Shown one piece after another: positions 11,084 through 21,400 of a stretch of 64,000 bases of DNA. The position numbers and the translations under genes were made by a program. The DNA comes from Bolinopsis microptera (taxonomy: Eukaryota > Ctenophora > Tentaculata > Lobata > Bolinopsidae). Location of the stretch: positions 10,020,169 through 10,084,168 of the forward strand of contig NC_087072.1 in the NCBI RefSeq assembly GCF_026151205.1, written 5' to 3'. Numbering within the stretch: position 1 is the first letter of the stretch; each line of letters begins with the position of its first letter. The notes under the pieces are model-generated. The model saw nothing but the letters and a program-made list of their open reading frames with translations. It ran no database searches and had not been told where the DNA came from.

Positions 11084-12761
11084 GGAAACCCTCCATTGAC
11101 CCTGACAGATATTATGGCAGGCTACAGCCCTTACCAAGAAGATCGAGTGTTGGTGCATCGTGCCTTGTTGAACTGTCTTCGGAGGTCAAACTCTCCGGAG
11201 GACAGGAGAAGTTACCTTTGTATCATGGAGAACATTGTCGCTCAGAAAACTGGGGTGCCGGTTTTTACACCTTTTTTTAACCTGCTACAATCGTCTGCGG
11301 ACGAGATAACCAGAAATTTATCATACGAAATACAACAAATCAAGATGGAAGACCAGGTCGAGTTGTTGGTGTTGGAAAATACTCCCCCAGACGAGGAAGG
11401 TGCGATGGGAAATATGATCCGTGATGAAGAACCGATTAATATAGTCGTCCAGAACGGCCGATCAAGCAGTGAATCTTCTGGCGAAGACGATGACTTCATT
11501 GATCTCAGTGAACTTATAATGAACGATTCTATTAACATTGTCAATCCGAAAAATGTGCCCGAAGCAGGTTTGACTGGATTCGGTGTTACTACCCCAACAG
11601 ATATAAGTTCTACAAAACAACCGTTGGAAATATTTCAGACTGGAATCCCCGCAGTACCACCACCCAGTGCTGATATATTGAGTCCCATGATGACTTTATC
11701 CTTCAACAGTAATAACAATATTAACACAAATCCTCCACTTGATCATATACCAGCTCCAATCCCTGCTGTAAGCAGGCCCACTAATATCCCAAGCCCCATG
11801 GCTGTGTCCCGACCACCTATGGCGGTTATAATACCAGACAATGTTATGATTAATAACACGCTCCCTCTTATTGAGAATATCCCAATTGTAATCCCTGCAC
11901 TCAGCAGATTGCCTAGCAGCACTATGCCAGTATCCCGGCCACCAATGGCGGCTCCTGATGATGTCTTTGTTGACTCTCCTATCATTTCACCCGCTACAAG
12001 AGTTCCTGGTGAAGCCAACATGGATATTTGTAACAGTGTTCCTCAAATACCTATCACGATGGTGCGACCAAAAGGATTCCTACCCTTTTCTACCACTTCC
12101 ATTCCCGACACGGAACTTCCTTCAATCCCTAATACATCAGATTATGAGACAGTTGCCTTGCGCAATACCCAGTCCACTAGTTCGGAGCGGAGGCTTCCTC
12201 GTCACGAAAGTTCGGAGCCTAGGCTTAACCGTCATGACAGTTTGGATCCTAGGCTTTTCCGTCACGATAGTTCGGATTCTAGGTCTTCTCGTCACGATAG
12301 CTCAGAGCCCAAACTTTCCCGTCACAATAGTTCGGACCCAAGGCTTTCTCTTCACGATAGTTCGGACCCAAGGCTTTCTCGTCACAATAGTTCTGAACCG
12401 TTCCTGTCTCGTCAGAGCACTGTAAGTTCCTCCGTGTTTTCTCGTCAAAACTCGGACTACGTAACAAAACCATTACCACGTGCCGGGGCCATCAGTTCTG
12501 ACTACTCTAGTGGTGCTTCTCGTCAAAATTCTACTGAACAAGTGCGAGAAAGCAGCAGATCTTCAAGCAGCGAAGGTGCCACCATTACTCAGCCTGAGAC
12601 TCACAAGGGATCCACGGTGTATCGATCTAAGCGCATCACTCATTTACAGTTGATGGCATTCCTAGAGAATACCACCTTGAAAGCTGAACTGAAAGAGCTT
12701 GGAGCGTTTTACATGATTTCCGCGTGCGAGGAACCCAAGTACTACAATATTAGCCTCTCAG
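11084..12761 (+). CDS. Shared exon of a Mextli-like translation-regulator candidate
   Basis: The exon begins in phase 0 after a TTGTTACCAG acceptor and ends with TCAG followed by a GTAATT donor, leaving one nucleotide of a glycine codon. The first 80 residues form a helical block (VLVHRALLNCLRRS, then SYLCIMENIVAQKTG and FTPFFNLLQSSADEI), possibly the end of a MIF4G-like domain. A disordered Ser/Pro/Asn-rich linker follows, then eight 10-residue repeats of the type SSDPRLSRHD. It closes with a structured piece (THLQLMAFLENTTLKAELK) that leads into the KH-like module encoded by the next exon. ATG at 11114 is in frame and could be the true start if no upstream exon exists. Two downstream exons accept this donor in the same phase. 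Drosophila Mextli combines MIF4G, KH and a C-terminal eIF4E-binding motif; the resemblance is architectural and unproven. Confidence 0.6.
12178..12417 (+). repeat. In-frame 30-bp tandem repeat encoding SSDPRLSRHD-type decapeptides
   Basis: Eight consecutive 30-nt units encode ten-residue repeats with consensus S-S-(D/E)-P-(R/K)-L-(S/N)-R-H-(D/N). The period is an exact multiple of three, so copy-number change keeps the frame. Each unit presents an Arg-His-Asx-Ser-Ser junction, an R-x-x-S context typical of basophilic kinases and 14-3-3 sites. Unit divergence is mostly in codon third positions and in the L and R neighbours, suggesting retention of the peptide. Confidence 0.8.
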
Positions 12762-13244
12762 GTAATTATCTTTAGATATTCATTTTACGCATGTTTTTTT
12801 ACATGTCGTTTTACATTAGATATATTTCATTTCAAGCTTCTCCAAAGAGTGGTACTTTGGAGATCTTACTTATAAATATATATAAATATTAAATATGCTA
12901 ATTTTCTTAACCTAGTCCACAGAGAACAGGAAACAATATGGGCCATAAATTTTCGTCCTACCTATACTCTATATTTCATAGTACTATGTCAGGAATTTTC
13001 CTGGTCAAGCCTTACACAAATTGGACTGTACAGTTTACACAAGCACACAGACCCTCGGCTTATTGTCGTGGTTATGCGTACTCCGGCACTCTGTGTGAAA
13101 CATTTAGGGCTTCTTTTTTAACATTTTTGTTAAGACCCGAAATAAATCTCGCTTGACATAACACAGGCGACTATTTATTAGCTATTTCATGAATGTAGCC
13201 ACTACTTCATGACAAAGTTCAAGCTGCAGCCCGGTAATTTTCAG

Positions 13245-13756
13245 GTCCACCTCACAACATTAACCAAATAAGGCGCATGTTCGACACGGTGGCCGACCCT
13301 GACGCCACCTCCATCATCACCCACGAGATTCTGAGCGACGCAGAGGAACCAGGAAGCATTGCTCTAGCCCTAGGAACCGGCCGCTACATCTACCGTGTCT
13401 TGGAGCACTTGTTTCCTGACGTTGATATACATACGAAAGGGGACAAGTTTGTTTTGAAGGGTATGAAGGCACATGTGTATCAGGCTGCCCGGTGTATAGA
13501 ATACTTTCTTGAGTCTCCCCGGAAACGCGTTGGAACGTTGTTCCACATTCCTGAGGAGGAGATTCATGATATTGGTGAAATTAGAGCAGATGTTGGTAGA
13601 ACTACTCGTTTTGCCAAAGGGAAAATTGCCGAAATGACGGATGTGAAGACCCTAAAAACGTACATCTTTTGTTTGGGATTACCACAGTATGAGAATCAGT
13701 ACCGAGTTAACACTTATCTTAATGACAAGTTCTATAATGCAAAGAAAAAGGAATAG
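13245..13756 (+). CDS. Candidate alternative 3' exon A: KH-like module without eIF4E motif
   Basis: The exon follows an ATTTTCAG acceptor and joins the shared exon in frame as SLSG/PPHNINQIRRMFDTV. It encodes about 170 residues. A KH-like pattern is visible: LGTGRYIYRVLEHLFPDVDI (a degenerate GxxG followed by a helix), strand KFVLKGM and helix HVYQAARCIEYFLE. A second element, GLPQYENQYRVNTYLNDKF, matches GLCGTENQYKLQKHLN in exon B, so A and B are paralogous. It ends KFYNAKKKE with TAG. No Y-x4-(L/M)-hydrophobic motif is present. I see no phase-1 donor before the stop that would splice on to exon B, so I read A and B as alternative last exons. Confidence 0.6.
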
Positions 13757-14367
13757 ATCGTGCGCTGATGCAATGTAATGTAAGCTTCAGCACAACTCTT
13801 GTTGATAATGTTACCAAACTGACTATGGCTGTTCATGCTATTGCTGAGTGTGTTCAAATCACTGATATTTCTTAATCGTACTGTCACATTTTTAGTTTTT
13901 GTTTCTGTTTGATAATGATTATAATGGTTTGTTTTGTTTTCTACTCATCATGTTTTGTAGCTTAATTGTTTACAGGAGTTTTTACCTTTTGCTATGTCAT
14001 TTGTAATGTATGCTTTCCACATTTGTTCAAAAATTTGTATTGATCGCGCGTTTTTAACTTTTCCTATATCGCAAATAGGTGCATTTGAAAAATTATCTCG
14101 AATGGAGATATATAAAATATTGATTGAATGAGTTTCCTGAATCAAATTAAAATTGAGTTTATGTGTAACCCACGATAACTAAGATAACGTATTAAATGAT
14201 TGCAAACAATCTAAATTACTTCAATTAATGAGGCAGTCAAAAATATCTGCCAGCGAATTTTATCTCCTCAGATTACATATTTTCACTTAACCTGATTTAA
14301 TCCTAATTCTGCTATGATTGTATATGTCGCTAGAGCACAATTAAGTATCCTTCTTTTAACGTTTCAG

Positions 14368-15062
14368 GTGACCGGGCAACCACCTCTAAAGCCGTGGAAA
14401 TGTTCGCTTCATCCCTTCTTCCGGACAACTCGGAATACATAACGGAGGAAGTACCTATACCAGTATACCAGGAGTTGAAGGAGTCCGGTTACCTGCTCCA
14501 GCTACTCCGGCAATTGTACCCGGGTATTGATATCAAGGTTGAGCGGCCAGACAGTGAGCAGTTAACATACCACCTCAGTGGGAACAATAATCACGTGTTT
14601 GAGGTTGTTTCGCTGATTAAGTTCATGACGTCATTGCCTGATAAAAAGTTCGGCATGCTCCTAAAACTGCACAACCGGTTAACAAACAGCCCTGAGCTGA
14701 TTGACCGCCTGATAAACAGTGCTCAAAACATTACTAAAACGCCCGTTATGTGTCTGGATTGTACTAAGACGGAGGCCTGCAAATTCCTGTTCGTGCCTGG
14801 TTTGTGTGGAACTGAAAACCAGTACAAACTTCAGAAACATCTGAATGTTTTGGTGGAGAAGTTTGAGCAGGCTGAGAACAATGAAATGCCCACTCCCTCG
14901 CCCATGATAGAACTTGATGAAGACCCTTTGGGTAAAACGCTGGTGAAATACACCTTCGAGGAAATGCTAATAATCCGAGATAAGTGCACTGAGCCACACA
15001 TTGGCTTACTTGAACAAAAGTCTCTTCCCATCAAACTTATTACTAAGATTGACAATACTTGA
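14368..15062 (+). CDS. Candidate alternative 3' exon B: KH-like module plus eIF4E/4EHP-binding motif
   Basis: The exon starts after a CGTTTCAG acceptor, again in phase 1, joining the shared exon as SLSG/DRATTSKAVEMF. It encodes about 231 residues. The KH-like part has ESGYLLQLLRQLYPGIDI, strand TYHLSGN and helix HVFEVVSLIKFM, aligning with exon A over most of its length, including FVPGLCGTENQYKLQKHLN. The C terminus adds about 60 residues absent from A, with VKYTFEEMLIIRDKC, a fit to Y-x4-(L/M)-hydrophobic. Y-x4-M-L is the form known from 4EHP-binding GIGYF, and Y-x4-L-hydrophobic is that of 4E-BP, eIF4G, 4E-T and Mextli. The end is DNT with TGA. The alternative reading, that A and B are tandem domains of one mRNA, is disfavoured by the stop in A. 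Confidence 0.62.
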
Positions 15063-16832
15063 TATGATTTTATAATTCTCTGGGTGGTTTGTAGTCAGTT
15101 AAAATAATGTTACAATTACAATTTTTCAGCCTGCGAGCTGCACTGTATGGTTTTTTTGTTTTTCGACTTTGTTGTTTTTATTCTTAATTTAAAACCAATC
15201 TCCATAATAATATAACAGTTACAAAGTTTTTAATGTTTGGGTTATTAATTATATGTTAGAGCGAAGTGATGACTTCTTTTATTGTCTCCTTTTTTTTCTA
15301 ACGATCTTTGTTTAAATTATAATTCTCATTCAATTTGTATGAAAAAGGATAGAACTGTTTTATTGCACACCAATCCTAACTTCTCCCTTGACCCGACCGC
15401 CAACTCTACGAACCTACACTTAAGCCATATGCACCTTGCATAAATATGCAACTATAATTTATAACGGTATAGTCGGTAAGTTGAAAGGGTCGCTGCCGCT
15501 CACGGATGTACACACAGATGCATGCCCATTACGACGAAGCTTAGTACCGGCACGGAGCCTAGTACCTATAGGAAGCCTTATAACCTATACTGCACTTCCA
15601 CTCATTTGAATCAAACGTGAGAGCACCAACTGGGGTCAGAGTAGCTAGTTCTAAACATCTGAATATAGTTTCAATACACCCGAGGAAACCGGAAACATAT
15701 TCAGATATAAGCCCCCTCCAGCAGGGTGCATGATGCGTAACATATTAAGACTCCTGTTCAAGTAGGAATGCTAAGTGCTACCACGTGAAAGTCTCCAGTT
15801 TCGCATGTTACCTAGAAAGGCACGCCGCCCCTGGCCCTGACACAATAAGGCTGCCACAGCAGTGTGATCCTAATCTACACGCTCTCGCGTGTACTCTCCA
15901 TTTAATATGCCGTTACCCTCCCCTTGTGGTGCCCGTAATTGATGTGCTGGTGCAGAGGCGAAGGCCCACGGGACGGAAAGGCCAGGCTGCCACTTTTCTG
16001 TAACGCGCGGTGGGTTCTGCCGGATAAAATTGGTAAGGCATTTATCGCTCTGGCGATCTGATCACGCGAGTTTACCTGCAAGTTTCGGACACCTGTCTTG
16101 CACCTTGGCTGTCACCAGCTATCAGCCAACATATTCGCATATATAACATTTACACTGGCTCTCTGGTTATGAGAAGCTGCATCTGCTCGAAATAACATTC
16201 GAATGTTCCAGTATCACGCGTTTCCATTTTCATGATTATATAATAGCTTTTATTTTAGTGAAATTATAATCCCGGCCATTCATGGTTCGAATCTTTATAA
16301 CAGTGCAATGTACCCGAAAAATTACACTCCATGTGTTCTAGAATTTCTCTACCGCACAACTGGATCATTAGTATGAAGTACATTGCTCTAAATAAAGATT
16401 AAATGGGTATGGGATAAATTAATATATTACATTCGCATCGATCCGACGACGCAGCCCGCAGGCCTTTAATCTGGGGACCTCCGGCTCAGTGTTTAAATCT
16501 TAAGTGAGAGCAGCGGCCATGAATTATAACTATATGCCATGTGGACACGTCCATTTTAAGTTTAGGTTATTAGTGCACGTTTTTAAGATGGCATAATTTT
16601 CAAATAACACATCAAAATGATATTAATAAAACTGAGGGAACAGGAGTTCTGAAATGCAACAATAACACTAAAAACTAGTAAGATATTCTTGTTAAAATAT
16701 TTAAACAATTTAATAGATAGATAATATCACAGTGACCCTATATACAAGTAAAAACCCTTAAGAACATTTATTTTTTAAAACCCCCTAAAAACTGAGGAGC
16801 ATTTATAAAAAACCTGTACAGTAAAAGTAGCC
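15063..16832. other. Intergenic stretch after the KH-like gene
   Basis: No gene is supported. The first few hundred bases are AT-rich 3' UTR-like sequence. From about 15400 the base composition becomes more mixed and short open frames appear, without family resemblance. An isolated GGTTCGAATC resembling a tRNA B box occurs at about 16282, but no cloverleaf surrounds it. Confidence 0.4.
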
Positions 16833-17130
16833 AAATTACAATAAATGCACTGGCTGTAAATTTATATCTAAATCTGCTTTTTTAACTGCACTACCACTTT
16901 TCATCCCTCTTTCTCCTCTAAGAGCAATAATTGTTGTTCTCAATAAGTCAAATCTTATTCTTTCCCTGATAAATGTCATCGCCTCACTATTTTCTAGATA
17001 GTTTATCACTATCAGTTAACTTCTTAAAGAAAGTATTAGCTTCTCTTCCCATTGATCCACCTATTGTTGATAGGACTATTGGTGTAAATGTTCCATGATC
17101 CTTTTGTTGTGTGTACTTTTCTTCTGTCTC
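16833..17130 (-). pseudogene. Degenerate C-terminal remnant of a retrotransposon polyprotein
   Basis: On the minus strand the translation gives HGTFTPIVLSTIGGSMGREA, then, after two stops and a frameshift near 16981, MTFIRERIRFDLLRTTIIAL followed by RGERG. This series (H-G-x-F-T-P-x-V, S-T-x-G-G-M-G, then a basic helix and L-R-G-x-R) is the C-terminal tail that follows the reverse transcriptase in a widespread class of invertebrate elements. In-frame stops and the shift show it is dead. The upstream RT is not present. Confidence 0.6.
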
Positions 17131-18419
17131 TCATGGCTTATAGTGTACATACTACATACTCGTTGGAGGTCCGATAGCCTAATATTGGAAGGAGCTTGAG
17201 CATGAAATCTATGGCATAATTTTGACATTAAATCCAGAATTTCTGAAAAATTAGTATGTAGTCACGTGAGCCGTGACCCATACTTCCATATGGACTGCCA
17301 AAATAGCAAATCCATTGTTGTTGGGCACCATAATACCTATAAACAATACCTCTTAACTACTGATAGGTGTCCTGAAAGCTTGCGTTTTTTCTGTGAATCA
17401 GTTGATTAAAAAAACCCCGGTAAATAATATGAAGATAAATTAGTCATATGCACCTATCCTATCAACTGTAAATTCGAAAAAGTTCATCTTAACTCTGTCA
17501 CATGTTCGTAGTGTGAAAAAGTTAACTTTTAAGTACAGTGCCAGCCGAATTTAGGCGATATGGATATCGTATTTTTGAGATACCGTTATGTGGCAAAGTT
17601 TGCCTAGAAGATGAAACGATTATCCTAACCAGAAATAGTTTGTTTTCTCATATTGTGACAACCAACTACACTGTGCCTTTTAATACAATAGGGAAACCAA
17701 TATCCTCAACTTCAAATGAACATGTCCAATTAAAATATATACCATTTTTAACGTCAATGGTCACGTATTATGAATAATGTAACATTGTGACCTCTAAATA
17801 GATAAAATTTATCGAACTAGCTCATCTCTACAAACTAAATTAAGTCGTAATTGTGATGCATAAAAATACGCTCTATAGCATACAAATTACAAATACTATA
17901 TAAGAAAGTGAACGACCTTTGATGAAAATAACTAGTGCCTAGTAATGATTCGTCATTTTATGGGATCCGGAGGCGGTGGACATTTAACTTCCCCTGTGAT
18001 TTAGATTCCCGCTCGATGTATGCATTTGAATTAAATGATCTTAATTTAAAATAGGATGATGATGATCAATTCGATATTGGACGCGCATGGGGCGTACCTT
18101 CGTGCGCGCGCGCGTACATACACGTCGTGAGCAATAGCTTGCTCATAATACTTTTGTTTTCGCGCCGTACGTACTCAGTATTCGGCAGTTTGTTTTTCCC
18201 GCGAATAAGGAGAGTAGACTTTTACAACAACACTAACAGTTAAGTAATTCCATTAATTCTTATGAAGCAATGATATCAGTTAAACTACAATAGATAGTGA
18301 CCAACTTTAAACAATGTGCTATGAATTAAAACGCCTCATCTCATAATATCAAATTTAAATATTCCATCAACATTTATACAATAAATTACAACCTGTGCCC
18401 TCTGAGTAACTGATCAAAT
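17131..18419. other. Region 3' of rotatin, no gene recognised
   Basis: An 80-codon open frame at 17538-17777 has no recognisable features. A CpG-rich alternating purine-pyrimidine run (GTGCGCGCGCGCGTAC) lies at about 18101-18116, in a patch with several CGTAC and CGCG words. It could be a promoter-like or Z-DNA-prone patch. The final 100 bases are presumably rotatin 3' UTR. Confidence 0.35.
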
Positions 18420-21400
18420 TTACATATAAACCAACAAAAGTTCCTCTAGATCTGCCAACATATCTTGATTGGGATTATTCTTTAACTGGAGCTCTAACTT
18501 TCCCAAAACTTGACCAGCACCTTTATTTTGAAATATCGATTTGGCTTTAGAGGATAACTTTATGAAATATAAAATCACCTGAAGAGCTAGAACAGTTTGT
18601 TTTGGCTTGTCAATTGAAATGCACGACAACACAAAGTCTATCAAAGAGCTGTGCGTCAAAAGTTTCGGATGCGATTTGACGTTGAAGACAAGATTTCTGA
18701 TGAGGATCAACACATTGTACTTATGTGGTGACTCCAGGAGAATGTCAAGTATGTTAGGAATGGTGAGCACCATCTTTTGACCGAAAGCTGTGTACGTGCC
18801 GTGGGTAATCAATTTCAACCACAATCCCACTTTTTCAGGCTCTGATTTTTGTTTTTCCAGCTTCGGAAAATTCGACATGAACCCAGATTTCCAGATCTGA
18901 CAAACAGCATCACCACTTGAAGATATAACACAGAGGAAATCAAAGAGAACATCTTTCAGAGGTGTGATGGGATGCTTTGAGAAGCGGACACTCTTCAAGG
19001 CGGCATCTAGAATGTGAGACAGCAGGCTTTTGTTGTTTATCATGACTTTCACAGAAGCTGGCATTGCCTTAGCCATCAAACTGAGAAGTTTAACCACATA
19101 GTTCAGAACAACAATATTGTTGCAATAGTGAACCCACATTTGATCAAGTGTAGCGATTACATCTAGATCAGCTAATCGTCTAGCTGCGGTAATATTACCG
19201 TCAATACAGCAAGAAAGACAGAACATCACACAACTCAGTGATTTGAGCAGGTTTTTGTCCTCCATGTCGACTACCTTGCCGGCTTTTGTTTTCGTAACCC
19301 TGGTGTTTCCTCCACGATTTTCTTTACCCGAAGCCACAGCCAGAGCACCCATGTGCTGTTTCAACAACAACATGTAATCGTAACATATCTCCACTATACC
19401 ATGAGTTACTGCTTTGTTCCTGCAACATTCCACCTGTTGACATAACATTCCAGTGACGCTGAATACGAGCATGTCGTACTGCTCGAGCGAGGTTATCTTA
19501 AACTTCGAGAAAATGTCGAATATAACCTCGCAAAGACTGTTTGAAAGTTCTGGGTTTTTCTGTAGAAGAGATGCAAATTCAGCTTTGTTTTTGTGAGTTA
19601 GCGTACAACTGAGAATTTGTAGACATTCTTGTTGCAGGGGTTGGTATGCAAGGAATTTAGCGATGGAGGGAAGAAGTTTATTCCAGTGATCATCCAAAGC
19701 TCCTTCATTTATCAGCTGTTTTATAAAATGCAGGCAGTGAGACTTCAAGTAAATAATAAGTTCTATCTCAATGTCCAACTCCAAAACCCGGATTACATCG
19801 AGAAGAAAATCAATGTCACATAGAGTGGAATCAGATAGAATCAGCAGCTTGCAAAAACAAGAAACATATACTTCAAGTGAGGTGACGTCGAACATCAGGA
19901 TACATTTCAGCGTATCAACGTTGAACATCGGATACAGTGGTCCCAGAAGTTCCGCATTGTTTTTTACAGCCACCACTGCACACTTTCCCAAGGTCAGATT
20001 CACTTGCAAAACTCCATCTAGGATACTAAACAAACCCACGTAGGTAGATTTCCAGGGTTTCTCCTTCTCAGAGAATTCTTCAAAATAGGACGTTATCATT
20101 TGTGACTGCGTGATGTCAATTTCCTCATACTTGTACAGGACTAGCTGGTTAAGCTCCTTCACAAATGCAGTGCAGCTGTCGTAAAGTGCCATGCGCTTGA
20201 GTGCTAACACGCACAGCGCCATGGTTTGTTCGTCAGAGTTAGCTGACACAGCACTTATTATACGGTGAATGAAAGAGAGAGCTTGGTGACGAACTGAGTA
20301 CACTTCAGAGTTATCATTAAAAGCACTTATTGCGAGAACTACACCAGATTCAGTTGTGAGAGGTGAGTCTGGTTTCTGGAAATCTAGAGAGAATGCCACG
20401 CTTCTTATCTGAAATAAAGGTTTTTAATAGTTTTAACTAGAGTCAGAACTCAGCAAATCTAAATTTTATAAGTTCGACTGATTTACAGTTAGAACGTGGG
20501 AGTTTTGCACTATAAATAAAGTGTCATCTTACCACAGGGTCTTTGTCAGTGATCCAGGGAATAATCCACCGTATCTTAACATTGGTACTTTCAGGTGTAT
20601 TCACGTTTATCAGGCAGCTGAAATAGGAGATATTAAGATAGAATACGTAAACTTTTACCAATTAACACTATATCCACAGTTCAGATGTATTCATTGGAGC
20701 GTGCTGCGTGACATTAGTGAATGATGTAAGTCTTAACCTCATTTGAGCAGTCTCAGTTCATAGCCTCTAGCTCAGACAGCTAATACTTGGTTTTAATCGC
20801 TTTAATATCTTCTTAAATAAGTCACGCGCCAGGTGTGTGCTGACACTTCCTTCACTAACCTTGGACCTCCCATATTTCGTTCTTAACATTTTCTAGGTTG
20901 TGGTCTTAGAGTTGCTCAGCTGTTTTGGCTGATCTTTCTCATTAGTTTTACGTCATGATTTCCGGAGAAGTTGAGCCCCGTATGATGGTGTTATATTTGC
21001 CACTTTAACCCATATAGTGAACATTGGAGGAATTAATATCCCATCAATCATCTCAAACGACACCCATTCATACATTTATTTTCTTAATCATTCGATGAAA
21101 TTGTACGAAATCGGATTTCTGCGAACAATCAAAACTGTTAGATTTTACATGGTCGTTAGACGCTAAACCTGTACCAGGTGTGACGGAGCTATCCTGCAAC
21201 TTGTAAATTCCTGATTGAGAGTAGACCCGTCTTACAACCCGGCAAAGTGAGAGACCGTGTCAGAAAGTTAGTTTCGGGCAATTTCTGGGAAATCGTGTAC
21301 ATAGATAGCAACCTGTTGACCGTCCATATGGCTACCTAAAATCTCTCACTATTACGGTATCAGATGGCCCCATCGCCTCAGCTAATTCGACAACACGACA

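Noticed and set aside
16282-16291. GGTTCGAATC as a tRNA B box
   Set aside because: No A box at the right distance and no acceptor stem or anticodon arm around it.
17538-17777. 79-codon plus-strand frame
   Set aside because: No signal peptide, domain, repeats or splice context; AT-rich neighbourhood makes such frames expected.
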